Assembly: GCF_001696455.1 (NCBI RefSeq)
Contig: NZ_MAUJ01000001.1
Location: forward strand, 1,910,832-1,974,831
DNA from: Pseudoalteromonas luteoviolacea
Lineage (GTDB): Bacteria; Pseudomonadota; Gammaproteobacteria; Enterobacterales; Alteromonadaceae
DNA: 64,000 nucleotides
Direction of reading: 5' to 3'
The notes below the pieces were generated by a model. That model ran no database searches. It had not been told where the DNA came from and saw nothing but the letters and a program-made list of their open reading frames with translations. Of the stretch, positions 36,102 to 45,550 are shown piece after piece. Made by a program: the position numbers and the translations under genes. Every line of letters starts with the position of its first letter. Position 1 is the stretch's first letter.

Positions 36102-37552
36102 ACATTACACCCAGATGCGTTATTGTTCAGGGTAATTTCGATGTCTTGCATCCAGGCCATATCCGACTTTTAAGTTTTGCCCGCGCCTGTGGTGACAAAC
36201 TGATAGTCGCGGTCAATACCGATGCTGCCATGGCAGTAAAAAGCAGAATAAATGAGACTCACCGACTTGAAATGATCAATTCACTCGAATGTGTTGATGA
36301 GGCATTTCTCACCTCCAAATCACCTCAAGACACAATCGAGGAATATAAGCCGTATGCCGTGGTTAAAGGGAAGGAGTTTGAAAGTCGAGACAACCCTGAA
36401 CTTGCCGCGCTTAATCAATACGGTGGAAAGTTGATTTTTGGTTCAGGTGAATACGAAACCATCGCCGAACAGTATATCCGCAAGGCCAATAAACTTGGTA
36501 GCAACTTTGATTTTTCTGAAGCCAGCGCCTTTGCACAACGACATGATATTACGCAAGAAAAGTTGAATCATGTCATGGACAGGCTCAATGAACTAAAGGT
36601 GTTAGTCATTGGTGAAATCATCGTCGATGAATATGTTCAAGGAACTGCCGTGGGTATGTCCCAAGAGGACCCCACGATCGTAATGACCCCTAACAAAACT
36701 GAAAAGTTTTTAGGGGGCGCCGCCATTACCGCAGGCCATATTAAATCTCTTGGCGCGCGCTCAGTCTCGTTGTTTTCAGTCGTAGGTAACGATGCTGCAG
36801 GGCAATATGCAAAAGACAAAATCGGGCAATATAATGTCCACGCAGAACTTTTCACCGACACGACTCGCCCCACGCCACTAAAAACAAGGTATAGAGCTTC
36901 AAATAAAACGCTGTTGCGAGTCAATCAGGTAAGGCAGCACAAAATCGCAAAAGAGTTGCAAACGAGCCTGCTCAAAAAGTTAGAAAAAGCGATACCTGAT
37001 ATTGATTTACTGGTTTTCTCTGATTTCAACTATGGCGTTTTGCCCCAGCCCTTGGTTGAGGCAATCATCACCCTATGTAAAGAGCATCATGTAAAGGTCG
37101 TTGCAGATAGCCAAACATCATCTCAAGTTGGTGATATTTCGAGATATCATGATATGGATCTTATCACCCCGACAGAGCGAGAAACCCGAGTTGCACTTAA
37201 TAACCCAGATGACGGGTTAGTTATCTTGGCCCATAAACTGTCAAATCGCTCCAATCCGAAAAACTTGGTGATTACCCTCGGTGAAGAAGGCATCTTCATT
37301 CATATTCCCAACCGACAAACTAATGACTGGGAAAATGACAGGTTGCCAGCACTCAATCGCAATGCGACAGATCCGGCTGGCGCAGGAGACTGCTTTTTAG
37401 CCGCCAGTTCTTTGGCGCTGTGTGTCGAATCTTCTCCTTGGGAGGCGTTCTATCTAGGAAGCTTAGCCGCAGCTTGCCAAGTTGATTCACTGGGAAATAC
37501 CCCACTTTCTTTAACCGTGCTTAATCAAGCTATATCTGAGTCATTTAAATAA
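36089..37552 (+). CDS. HldE-like bifunctional protein with reversed domain order
   Basis: Residues 1 to about 140 form a nucleotidyltransferase with the HxGH motif at 21-24 (GNFDVLHPGH) and a shortened ISSTR-like region. Residues from about 195 form a PfkB/ribokinase-type kinase with GGAAITAGH and catalytic DPAGAGDCF. Canonical HldE (D-glycero-beta-D-manno-heptose 7-phosphate kinase/1-phosphate adenylyltransferase) has kinase first, so this is the opposite order. The probable role is phosphorylation and activation of a heptose-like sugar. It overlaps the reductase gene by 13 nt. Confidence 0.86.
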   Translation: MAELNITPRCVIVQGNFDVLHPGHIRLLSFARACGDKLIVAVNTDAAMAVKSRINETHRLEMINSLECVDEAFLTSKSPQDTIEEYKPYAVVKGKEFESRDNPELAALNQYGGKLIFGSGEYETIAEQYIRKANKLGSNFDFSEASAFAQRHDITQEKLNHVMDRLNELKVLVIGEIIVDEYVQGTAVGMSQEDPTIVMTPNKTEKFLGGAAITAGHIKSLGARSVSLFSVVGNDAAGQYAKDKIGQYNVHAELFTDTTRPTPLKTRYRASNKTLLRVNQVRQHKIAKELQTSLLKKLEKAIPDIDLLVFSDFNYGVLPQPLVEAIITLCKEHHVKVVADSQTSSQVGDISRYHDMDLITPTERETRVALNNPDDGLVILAHKLSNRSNPKNLVITLGEEGIFIHIPNRQTNDWENDRLPALNRNATDPAGAGDCFLAASSLALCVESSPWEAFYLGSLAAACQVDSLGNTPLSLTVLNQAISESFK

Positions 37553-37553
37553 A

Positions 37554-38261
37554 ATGAAAGCGATTTTACTCGCCGCAGGCCTTGGTACTCGCTTGCGGCC
37601 AATTACAGACTCCATACCTAAATGTCTTGTACCAATAGGCGCGCAACCGCTTTTAGGTTTGTGGATAGACAAGTTGGTTGCGCTAGGCGTCAATGATATC
37701 TTGATCAACACGCACTATTTCAGTGAACAAGTGGAATCATTTATCGAGACACATCCACACAAAGACATCATCACTTTAGTACATGAATCTCAATTGCTTG
37801 GCACCGCAGGAACACTTGTCAAAAACAAAGCATTTTGGCGCGATGAAGACTGTTTTGTGATCCACGCTGATAACTATTGCCAAAATGACTTAGCAAGCAT
37901 GGTGTCTATTCATCGAAACAGAAGCGACAATACTGATGCGACACTATTACTCTTCGAGTCTGCAAACCCTCAAAGCTGCGGTATCGTTAAATTAAACCAA
38001 CACAATGTGGTAACTGAATTTCACGAAAAAGTGCCCGAGCCTCCCGGCAACTTGGCAAGTGGCGCACTCTTTATTTTTTCACCGCAAGTTTACGACCGCT
38101 ATTTCGCAAGCCTCGAGGCTGGGCAACATTACGAATTGAGTATCGATGTTGTACCAGACATGATTGGACGTATTCAAGGGTGGCAAGTCGATGGTCATTA
38201 CTTAGATATCGGCACACCTGAAAACTATCAACTGGCTCAGTCGTTGAGCACTGAGCAATAA
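37554..38261 (+). CDS. NDP-sugar pyrophosphorylase family nucleotidyltransferase
   Basis: This is a GT-A-fold nucleotidyltransferase with the signature LLAAGLGTRLRPITDSIPKCL and HADNYCQNDL, resembling mannose-1-phosphate guanylyltransferases and HddC. At 235 residues it lacks the left-handed helix domain found in longer forms. It probably activates a sugar 1-phosphate made in this operon, using an NTP that cannot be predicted. It starts 1 nt after the HldE-like gene. Confidence 0.85.
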   Translation: MKAILLAAGLGTRLRPITDSIPKCLVPIGAQPLLGLWIDKLVALGVNDILINTHYFSEQVESFIETHPHKDIITLVHESQLLGTAGTLVKNKAFWRDEDCFVIHADNYCQNDLASMVSIHRNRSDNTDATLLLFESANPQSCGIVKLNQHNVVTEFHEKVPEPPGNLASGALFIFSPQVYDRYFASLEAGQHYELSIDVVPDMIGRIQGWQVDGHYLDIGTPENYQLAQSLSTEQ

Positions 38262-38327
38262 ATAATACTAAGTTGGCTGGCATCTATATTGCTAGCTTCA
38301 ACTAAACAAAACAAAAAGGTATGTAAT

Positions 38328-39005
38328 ATGTCATTTTGTCAAAATTGGGACGACCTGTATCGCGCCAACCAGCATATGTCTGTTTGGCCATGGAGTGATG
38401 TAGTTGCGACGGCATTTCGTCACACAGCACTGCGTCAAGCATCTCAAGACTTTAAAATTCTAGAAGTGGGCTGTGGCGCAGGCGCTAACTTTCCATTTTT
38501 CCTGTCATACTGTGACAACGTTTATGGCATCGATGGCAGCGAATTCATTATCGATAATTTGAAAGCGCGTTTCCCAAAAGTGGCTGACACGCTTTTTGTT
38601 GGTGATTTTACCCAACCATGGCCATTTAACGAGCAGTTTGATCTTATTATTGACCGTGGAGCATCTGTGCATAATCCACCCAGCAGTATCAAGCGCTACC
38701 TAAAACAAGCTCTAGAACAGCTTAAACCTGGTGGCATTTTATTGATCACTGACTGGTTTAGTACCAAACACTCAGATTATGATAAAGCCCCCATCTCTAT
38801 CGATAAATATACTAAAGCGGGCTATACCAGTGGCGCATTTGCAGATGTCGGCAACGTCAATTTCTTCGATAAAGAACTGATCGAAGACTTGGTTGTGGGT
38901 TTTGACGTACTCTCTTTCAACCATAGCAGCAATGAAGACGTGCAAACAGGCCACTGTCACTCTTCATGGAACATGGTACTCAGAAAGCCTGACAATGAAG
39001 CATAA
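38328..39005 (+). CDS. Class I SAM-dependent methyltransferase
   Basis: This 225-residue methyltransferase has motif I KILEVGCGAGANFPFFL and the acidic YGIDGS after beta-2. The start ATG 38328-38330 has AAAGG 9 nt upstream; a start at 38289 would add 13 residues without a ribosome site. It is separated by 66 nt from the nucleotidyltransferase and overlaps the FemAB-like gene. It presumably methylates the glycan; the position is unknown. Confidence 0.82.
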   Translation: MSFCQNWDDLYRANQHMSVWPWSDVVATAFRHTALRQASQDFKILEVGCGAGANFPFFLSYCDNVYGIDGSEFIIDNLKARFPKVADTLFVGDFTQPWPFNEQFDLIIDRGASVHNPPSSIKRYLKQALEQLKPGGILLITDWFSTKHSDYDKAPISIDKYTKAGYTSGAFADVGNVNFFDKELIEDLVVGFDVLSFNHSSNEDVQTGHCHSSWNMVLRKPDNEA

Positions 39006-39972
39006 ATTTACTTTAGTTCCCACTGAGCTTGATGCAGACTGGGATAACTTTGTGGCCAATTCGCCACAAGGTAGTCCCTTCGTTCATAGTGATTTTATTG
39101 CCGCTCTGGCGCTGCCTTACCACGCATATTATTGCTGTAAGGGTAATGAGAAAATGGCGCTTGTACTGCTTATTACCGATGAACAGGGGCAGTCTGTGGT
39201 AGGACACCATGATGTCATCCATGATGGTATTATGCACCGCGATACACAACACCTAAACAAGTCACAGAGACACTCTGAACATTTTGCAGTACAAGAAGCC
39301 ATAGCACAGTACATTGCAGACAAGTACGAGGCCGTATACCTCAAACTACACCCAAGTATTACGGACATTCGCGCTTTCTTGTGGGTTAACTACCATAATG
39401 ATGGGCCCAAATATAACGTTGTGCCCCGTTACACATCGACGATTGACATCGCTGAGTTCGCGGATGAGCAACTACAGAATGAAGATTCGATTAGCTACCA
39501 AAACAGCTCTGTATCAAGGCGGCAAGAAATTCGCTATGGGTTAAAAAAAGGTGTGAGTATAAGCAATTCAGATAAATTTGATACGTTTGCTAAGTTTTAT
39601 GGGCTAACCATGGCTAGGCAAGGTATTGAGATATCAAATTGTAAGCTCGACGCCCTTAGCAAACAGGTATCACAACTCGCCGCACAAAGTCGCCTAGTGA
39701 TGTTTCAAGCGCAAGATAGCGAAGGAGCTATTGGCAGCTTTGCGACCTTTTTAATCCATAATGACACTGCCTATTATTTTTATGGTGCTAACAACCCAAC
39801 GATGAGAGATAGTCATACTGGTACCGCTGTTTTGTGGCAGGCTTTTCCTGAATTGGCAAAGATGGGGATTACGAAATTAGACTTAGAAGGCATTAACAGC
39901 CCACAACGCGGTTGGTTTAAGTTGAGTTTCGGCGGAGATATCACGCCCTATTTTCACTTACGATTAAAGTAA
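38995..39972 (+). CDS. FemAB/GNAT-like acyltransferase
   Basis: This 325-residue protein shows the FemAB/Acetyltransf_6 pattern: an N-terminal GSPFVHSDFIAAL start, a central SVSRRQEIRYGLKKG, and a C-terminal GNAT core with GSFATFLIHNDTAYYFYGANN and a final RGWFKLSFGG. Members transfer aminoacyl or acyl groups. In a sugar locus it may acylate an amino group. Start ATG 38995-38997 overlaps the methyltransferase by 11 nt; a longer reading from 38893 would lie within that gene and is rejected. It ends the plus-strand run. Confidence 0.78.
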   Translation: MKHKFTLVPTELDADWDNFVANSPQGSPFVHSDFIAALALPYHAYYCCKGNEKMALVLLITDEQGQSVVGHHDVIHDGIMHRDTQHLNKSQRHSEHFAVQEAIAQYIADKYEAVYLKLHPSITDIRAFLWVNYHNDGPKYNVVPRYTSTIDIAEFADEQLQNEDSISYQNSSVSRRQEIRYGLKKGVSISNSDKFDTFAKFYGLTMARQGIEISNCKLDALSKQVSQLAAQSRLVMFQAQDSEGAIGSFATFLIHNDTAYYFYGANNPTMRDSHTGTAVLWQAFPELAKMGITKLDLEGINSPQRGWFKLSFGGDITPYFHLRLK

Positions 39973-39984
39973 TCACTATTTATG

Positions 39985-40013
39985 TAGGCATGGCATCTAT
40001 GATGCCAGGCCTA
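39985..40013. terminator. Hairpin between convergent genes
   Basis: TAGGC-A-TGGCATC pairs with GATGCCA-G-GCCTA around a 3-nt loop, with one mismatch. It lies between the FemAB-like stop and the FAD-oxidoreductase stop. T tracts are poor on both strands. Confidence 0.6.
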
Positions 40014-41378
40014 TTAAAGCTTATCTATTGACTCAAAAGCATCCACCAGCACTTCAGCTTGACGCCAACAGCGACCGCTATAGCGGCCCGAAATTATCAA
40101 ATTATCAACACTCGCATTTAACAACTCATAGTTAGCTTGATTTAATTGTTTAAATTCCTGAGTAGGTACAGGGAAAGTATTATTAATTGCTTGTTGCTCA
40201 TGACTGATAACTTGCGCGTCATCGGCGACCACTTGCATCGCTTTTAGCTCATCGACAATGCACTCGAGACTATACTCAGATACTTCATCTGCCGCGCACA
40301 AAATCTCTGCCGAGAGGTGGTTATGAGTACTCTGTTGATTTAAGTTGGGATAGAGCGTTAACCTGAAAATATCAGTTTTGTCGTCCCATACCCACAGATA
40401 ATGTGACTTAGTATCTAGCAGGGGTTTATCAAAATTAATGTGGTAAATGACCGCGGTTCGTAACTCGACTTTGCCCCGCTTTGGCGTCAAGCCCATAGCA
40501 TTAAGCGCTATAAATGGCGGCGCACTCCAAAACAGTAAGTCACAAGCCAATACCCTATTAGAACCCAGTTCAAGCGACGTTACTTTTTGTCCTGTATGAC
40601 AAATCTTACTCACCATTTCAGAAGTGATAATTTCGATACCTGCTTGTTCGACTTGTTGCTGTAATTCAGCAACCCAGTGCCCGATCCCTTGCCCATTTAC
40701 AGGGTAAAAATACTCAACATCTTGCAAGTTATCTTGCTTTTTCCTGCGTAAAAAGTCTTGCTCAGTTTGATAACCCAGTTTGCTGTCAAATGCAGGGAGA
40801 GATTTCAAGCTGGCTGTAACATCAGCAGGTAGCGCCAAAATACGGGTAAAACCAAATAAGCCCGCTTCCATGGTCAAGCCAGCTAGATCAACACCTTTAC
40901 CATAGAGCTTTCGCAAAATTGGGGCTACGATACTCTCAGTAAAGACAACGCCTAAAGACTCTAAGCAATATTGGTATATAAATTCGCTTTGTGGTATTTG
41001 ATTAAGTCCAATGAGCTCACCGCAACCTTTTGAATATACGTCATTTGGTAACCTTCTTGCATCTGGAAATGGGCTGGATAAATCCCAGTCGCCGGCAAAA
41101 TAGTTACCTGAACATAACTTATTGATGCGATTCCATGTGGTTGCATCATCAGCATTTTTAAACAGGATATGGTCTAACTCTTGGATCCCTGTTGCATTGG
41201 GAATATGCGAACCCATGTCATATGCTGCGCCACTACTATCTTTAATCGAACAAAATAGTCCGCCAAGCTGCGAAGCTTGCTCTAATAAAACAACATCATA
41301 GCCTCGCTTTCTTAATAGTAATGAAGCAACTAGGCCACATACACCGCCACCTACCACCACTGCACTTTGATTTGCCAT
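40014..41378 (-). CDS. FAD-dependent oxidoreductase, amine-oxidase/PPOX-like
   Basis: This 454-residue flavoprotein has an N-terminal dinucleotide motif VVGGGVCGLVASLLLRKRG ending in the acidic LLEQ, and a C-terminal NLIISGRYSGRCWRQAEV that fits the second FAD-contact motif. It is similar in layout to protoporphyrinogen/amine oxidases and UDP-galactopyranose mutase, and it may oxidise or rearrange the sugar. It ends the minus-strand operon that includes the Maf gene. The substrate is unknown. Confidence 0.78.
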   Translation of the reverse strand: MANQSAVVVGGGVCGLVASLLLRKRGYDVVLLEQASQLGGLFCSIKDSSGAAYDMGSHIPNATGIQELDHILFKNADDATTWNRINKLCSGNYFAGDWDLSSPFPDARRLPNDVYSKGCGELIGLNQIPQSEFIYQYCLESLGVVFTESIVAPILRKLYGKGVDLAGLTMEAGLFGFTRILALPADVTASLKSLPAFDSKLGYQTEQDFLRRKKQDNLQDVEYFYPVNGQGIGHWVAELQQQVEQAGIEIITSEMVSKICHTGQKVTSLELGSNRVLACDLLFWSAPPFIALNAMGLTPKRGKVELRTAVIYHINFDKPLLDTKSHYLWVWDDKTDIFRLTLYPNLNQQSTHNHLSAEILCAADEVSEYSLECIVDELKAMQVVADDAQVISHEQQAINNTFPVPTQEFKQLNQANYELLNASVDNLIISGRYSGRCWRQAEVLVDAFESIDKL

Positions 41379-41391
41379 ACTGCCCCCTCTA

Positions 41392-42717
41392 CTAACGACG
41401 GCTATGATCTTTCATGATTAGTAATTTTTGTGCTTCAAGTTTCTCAAGTGCAACTTTAAAGTCACTAACCGGTATGCCCATTTTATTCGCTATATCAATG
41501 GTATCGTATTCGCCATCACTGTAGTGAAGCAGCATCTTTATTTGGTTTAGCTCATCCACCTGCTTTTTTCTTTCTTCACTAAAAAAGCTGAGTGTTGGAT
41601 ACAACCCGCGATCACTAAGTTGTGGCTCACCATAAGGGTACTGGTTTTCAAACACAGTGGTTTGTTCCATCTCAAGGAAAATTCGCTCAAGTTTATCAAT
41701 GCTATCTAGCAACGGTTTAATACCCATATATTCTTTATCGTCCAAAGACGTATGATATTGAGAGTAACCGTCATGAAAACTGCGGCTCACACAGCATACA
41801 GGGAACTGAAAGCCAGGCGCATTGTACTGCCTTTCATCAGATCCAGATAACGGACAAAAAGAGATATTACGGTGACCGTGCCCATGATCATTAAGGTGAT
41901 AAAGCAATTTGTCTAATAGGCCATTATCATTACGACTGTGTTTAAAGGTTAACTCTTGTTGTTTACCTCCTACACAGTTAATAATCAGGCCTGCGACCAT
42001 ATTCTTCGAAAAGTTCTTATGCTCCAAATGTAGCAGCCCTAAACTGCCTATTGTTTCAGGGTGCAAAGCGAACCTATATGTATAACGGCGCTTTGGCCAC
42101 TTCTTTATCCGATGGTATAGCCCCAACAACACCAAAGGCCCACTGAGTTCATTGTTCGCCATAGATGGGTGACACAAATATGAGCTCAGCAAAACCTCTT
42201 GCTTGCTGTCGCCCTCTAATATTGTTTGCGCAATATCGAGATTGCCATCAACAAACTGACTTTTTACAACCGCTCGATAATTCCCCTCTGGCAGACTATC
42301 TCTGGCTTGCTGAGATAAACAAAACCCCCAGCGCTTTTTGTAATAACTCGTCACGTAAGGAATGGCGGTAGGCTGTTCGGGCAAGCTGTAAAGGTGGTTT
42401 TGTAACTCATCGAGCGGTAGTATTTTGTCTACCGCTTCTGAATAGTTCACTACTTCAAGGTTTAAGCGATGCATATCTGCAACTCTCGTCCCATCTGGTG
42501 CCTCTAAATAGGCCTCACTGCAATGCCACTCTTGTGGTACCTGCCAGTCAAAAATCTGAGTGCCTGTTTTTATTGAGCTGATTTCCAATGGCATATACTG
42601 TGAAAAAATATCGTAGCTCTGTCTTAAACCAGGGCCTGTGATAGAGCGTAATATGGGAAATAGCTTGTCATACAAATCACTATAAAACTGCTCTGATTCA
42701 GTGTAAGTTTGAGTCAC
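41392..42717 (-). CDS. DUF4910/M28-like aminopeptidase-domain protein
   Basis: This 441-residue protein has the features of DUF4910 proteins: a zinc-peptidase-like core with LLSSYLCHPSMANNELSG, RFALHPETIGSLG, SGSDERQYNAPG and QYHTSLDD as metal-ligand regions, and a C-terminal winged-helix segment. Homologues occur in flagellin and surface-glycan clusters without a fixed function. The tight 2-nt gap to maf suggests an amide hydrolase or transferase acting on the glycan or flagellin. Confidence 0.75.
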   Translation of the reverse strand: MTQTYTESEQFYSDLYDKLFPILRSITGPGLRQSYDIFSQYMPLEISSIKTGTQIFDWQVPQEWHCSEAYLEAPDGTRVADMHRLNLEVVNYSEAVDKILPLDELQNHLYSLPEQPTAIPYVTSYYKKRWGFCLSQQARDSLPEGNYRAVVKSQFVDGNLDIAQTILEGDSKQEVLLSSYLCHPSMANNELSGPLVLLGLYHRIKKWPKRRYTYRFALHPETIGSLGLLHLEHKNFSKNMVAGLIINCVGGKQQELTFKHSRNDNGLLDKLLYHLNDHGHGHRNISFCPLSGSDERQYNAPGFQFPVCCVSRSFHDGYSQYHTSLDDKEYMGIKPLLDSIDKLERIFLEMEQTTVFENQYPYGEPQLSDRGLYPTLSFFSEERKKQVDELNQIKMLLHYSDGEYDTIDIANKMGIPVSDFKVALEKLEAQKLLIMKDHSRR

Positions 42718-42719
42718 TT

Positions 42720-44804
42720 TTAATCCCTTCCTAAGTCACACTTTTCGCGATAGTTATCTTTATAGAAATCTTTCATTTCAGATACATACCCTTGCCACAA
42801 GGTATTAATTTTTTGGTAGCTCTGCAGTGTAAACTCTTCATTTTTATAGGTGTACAAGAGCGTTAGCATGGGGCAGTGGTAATACAATAACGCCCCTTTT
42901 ATCATATGAAACAAATGATTTAACGCCGAATTTTTAAATGAATAAACATACCTAGCCTGTCGCATTAACAATTCCGACGCTTCCACTCTGGTTTTTACTG
43001 GCTCCTTGGCAAGACTTAAAATGTGATCACAAATTTCGTTAAACCCTTTCACCCCAACTAACTCATCATTGATTTGCTCTACGTTAAAAGGGGTAAAAAA
43101 GTCGGCTTTTAGCGACTCTATCTGCGCAAATTTATCTGCTTTGGTTGGTATAGGAAGGAGCTCTTCAGCAGGGATTTCATAAGCGCCCGTCAACTTCGCC
43201 CCGTTACCCACATTGTAAATTGTTCTTTTCGGATAGTAATCAATCACGTTTTCTAACTGACTGTGCGCCATCATGAACAAATCATTCGTCTCAACTTGTC
43301 CTCCAAAGTTAGCTGGCAAGTATTTACCATCCATCTTCAAACAGAACATACCCTCTTCATCTTCATCATCTTGATCCATCTTATAGATGCTGTCCTTACT
43401 GTGGTGTTCGCCTGTCAATAAATTGCCATTATCGATACCAAATAAGTAGATGTTTTTAAATCCAGCATACAGTGCAAAAGACAAAGCCGCATTTGCCACC
43501 ACAGGATTACAATACGGAATAAGTGGGATCCCTTTGTTCAGCTCTGTGTGACCCAATATTTCGAGTAAAAATGTACCAGCTTCACTACCTTTACCTGCAA
43601 TGCCAGCCCACTTGTAGCGATCGATGTTGTCGGGATAGAGTGTATTGAGCCCAATCAAGTTTGTTTTTTTATAGACTTCTTGAGGCACAATGTCCCCAAA
43701 GATTTTATAATTTGAATAAGGCCGTTCAACAAGGATATGAAAATCGACTTCTATTCCTTTGTTATACAAGGTCGCAATAGATGTACCAGCTGCAAGCAAA
43801 ATGGCATTGTGTTTATTCGCCTTGATAAACGCTTCTGCTTCATCCAAAGATGGGCCATTCCCCAATATAAAAACCGGTGTTGACAGATCTATGCCGGCGC
43901 TTTGATTACCAGTCAAAATAGGGGCGTTTTTCTCTACTAGATGGATACTGTGAGAAAGACCAGTGATAGCATCATTAAAGAAGCCATGTCCGAATTGAAA
44001 TTTGAAGTATTCACGAGACCACTGCTGAATGAGCTGTACAACTTCAGATTGGGGTGTATGTTGATAACAAAAGCTACGCACCAAAGAGAATGCGCCTATT
44101 CTTTCGACTAACACTTCCAAGTCTTTTATAAACGTACCGGTGTCAGCACCGAGCTGGAAGAACATGTTTCCACCACGTTCGTCCACTTGCTCAATCAGCT
44201 TATACCAGTCGGTACAAAATAAACTGGCAAAGAAAACTTCTAGATCAGGCTCTACAAGGAAGATGTACTCGAAATTAACTCGGTTAAATAAGATTTCTAA
44301 ATGATAACCAAGCCCGATTCCAAACATAATCCCAGTTGGAAAATGCGCAGGTAAGGCGCCCAACTGTGGCTCATTTTCTTTTTGTATTTGTTCCATTGAT
44401 TCAGACAGCGATCTCATGTAACGCACATGAATTCGCTCGTCATCTTTGCTGGTTTCATAAGAGGTGTAATCTGTGGCGCAATACACAGGCGTATTGATAT
44501 TCAGCTCGACCTGGGCTTCACTTTGCGCAATGGGATCATCACTATAAAGCGGTGCACTATAGCCTTTTGGTACAAAATTACCATGACCTGATTTCGTTAC
44601 GTGTATACAAAAGTCATCACGTACAGAAAATTCACTGAAAGTTTTGGCTATATCGGGGTAATACTTTTCAAAGCAGGCCATATTTTTGGCAAACCTTTCA
44701 TTCGCTTGCTCTGCAAAGATGGCTTCTCTTTTCTGGTGTTCTAAGGATTCAGATAATTTATCATCTAATGATTGGATTTGTTGTTCGATTGATTTTTCAT
44801 TCAT
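42720..44804 (-). CDS. maf: Maf-type flagellin glycosyltransferase (DUF115/MptE-like)
   Basis: Motility-associated factor proteins transfer nonulosonic acids such as Pse onto Ser/Thr of flagellin. This 694-residue protein has the central DUF115 domain with VFILGNGPSLDEAEAF and ILVERPYSNY, and the adjoining NPVVANAALSFALYAGF and YLFGIDNGN segments. It lies after fliS and the FliT-like gene, next to the flagellins and to the Pse locus. It is the best candidate acceptor enzyme for the sugar made at 7.9-40 kb. Confidence 0.88.
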   Translation of the reverse strand: MNEKSIEQQIQSLDDKLSESLEHQKREAIFAEQANERFAKNMACFEKYYPDIAKTFSEFSVRDDFCIHVTKSGHGNFVPKGYSAPLYSDDPIAQSEAQVELNINTPVYCATDYTSYETSKDDERIHVRYMRSLSESMEQIQKENEPQLGALPAHFPTGIMFGIGLGYHLEILFNRVNFEYIFLVEPDLEVFFASLFCTDWYKLIEQVDERGGNMFFQLGADTGTFIKDLEVLVERIGAFSLVRSFCYQHTPQSEVVQLIQQWSREYFKFQFGHGFFNDAITGLSHSIHLVEKNAPILTGNQSAGIDLSTPVFILGNGPSLDEAEAFIKANKHNAILLAAGTSIATLYNKGIEVDFHILVERPYSNYKIFGDIVPQEVYKKTNLIGLNTLYPDNIDRYKWAGIAGKGSEAGTFLLEILGHTELNKGIPLIPYCNPVVANAALSFALYAGFKNIYLFGIDNGNLLTGEHHSKDSIYKMDQDDEDEEGMFCLKMDGKYLPANFGGQVETNDLFMMAHSQLENVIDYYPKRTIYNVGNGAKLTGAYEIPAEELLPIPTKADKFAQIESLKADFFTPFNVEQINDELVGVKGFNEICDHILSLAKEPVKTRVEASELLMRQARYVYSFKNSALNHLFHMIKGALLYYHCPMLTLLYTYKNEEFTLQSYQKINTLWQGYVSEMKDFYKDNYREKCDLGRD

Positions 44805-44815
44805 AAATGTTCTGG

Positions 44816-45130
44816 CTACTGCATGCCTTTATAAGCATTTATTTTTTTCTTGTTAGATAGGTGTTTACCAAGCTTTTGGGATACGTCTGCTTTTTGACTG
44901 CCAAGCAAATCACTCAACTCACCTATCTTGTCATAAAAGTGTGCAAGCATAGAAACTTGAGTGTCAGAAAGCTCAACGTCTTGATTGTCAAATAGCTGCT
45001 TTATACACTCATCTATTTTTTGCACTTCTCCTTGGGCATCTTCCAGCTTTCCATTGTGACAATACACTTCAAGCTGGTCTAAATATGATCCAATATCATC
45101 TATATTAGCCGACATTCGCATCTGTGCCAT
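44816..45130 (-). CDS. FliT-like small flagellar protein
   Basis: This 104-residue helical protein lies between fliS and maf, where FliT-type chaperones are usual. It has alternating acidic and hydrophobic helices (SYLDQLEVYCHNGKLED, DKIGELSDLLGSQ) and a lysine-rich end. The start ATG 45128-45130 has AGGG 4 nt upstream and overlaps fliS by 26 nt. FliT binds FliD; assignment rests on position and helical content. Confidence 0.65.
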   Translation of the reverse strand: MAQMRMSANIDDIGSYLDQLEVYCHNGKLEDAQGEVQKIDECIKQLFDNQDVELSDTQVSMLAHFYDKIGELSDLLGSQKADVSQKLGKHLSNKKKINAYKGMQ

Positions 45131-45533
45131 TTTGCCCTAACGTTTTTTCTCTCACATCATAAGGAATGGCATCCCAAGCAGATTTGATTTCTTTCAATAA
45201 GTTCGAGACTTCGTCAATAATAGCTGGGTCATTTTGCAAGCTGGCATCTAGTAATCTGTCTAGCATGTAAGAATACAGAGCATACAAATTTTCTGTTACT
45301 TCGCCACCCACTTCAAAATCTAGGCAGTCTCTCAATGCGTTAATAATCGCAGAAGACTTTGAAATATGCTCAGATTTAGCTTCTAAATGCTTTTTCTCAA
45401 TCGCAACCTTGGCAAGCACCATTTTTTCGATTGCACCTGCCATCAGCATTTGAATTACTTCGTATCTATCAGCACCTGCTACTCGAGTTTTAAGTGCCTC
45501 ACGCTGATAGTTTTTTACTCGTGCGTTATACAT
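45105..45533 (-). CDS. fliS: FliS flagellin export chaperone
   Basis: FliS binds the flagellin C terminus and blocks premature polymerisation. The family signature appears in VIQMLMAGAIEKM (with ADRYEVIQ), with the short N-terminal YNARVKNYQRE that inserts in the flagellin-binding cleft. At 142 residues the length is normal. It starts 18 nt after fliD. Confidence 0.9.
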   Translation of the reverse strand: MYNARVKNYQREALKTRVAGADRYEVIQMLMAGAIEKMVLAKVAIEKKHLEAKSEHISKSSAIINALRDCLDFEVGGEVTENLYALYSYMLDRLLDASLQNDPAIIDEVSNLLKEIKSAWDAIPYDVREKTLGQNGTDANVG

Positions 45534-45550
45534 AACGGCTCCTTAGTGTG

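Noticed and set aside
38289..38327. Extended start for the methyltransferase at 38328
   Set aside because: No ribosome site at 38289; AAAGG precedes the ATG at 38328.
38893..38994. Upstream extension of the FemAB-like protein
   Set aside because: It lies within the methyltransferase coding region and adds a non-conserved leader.
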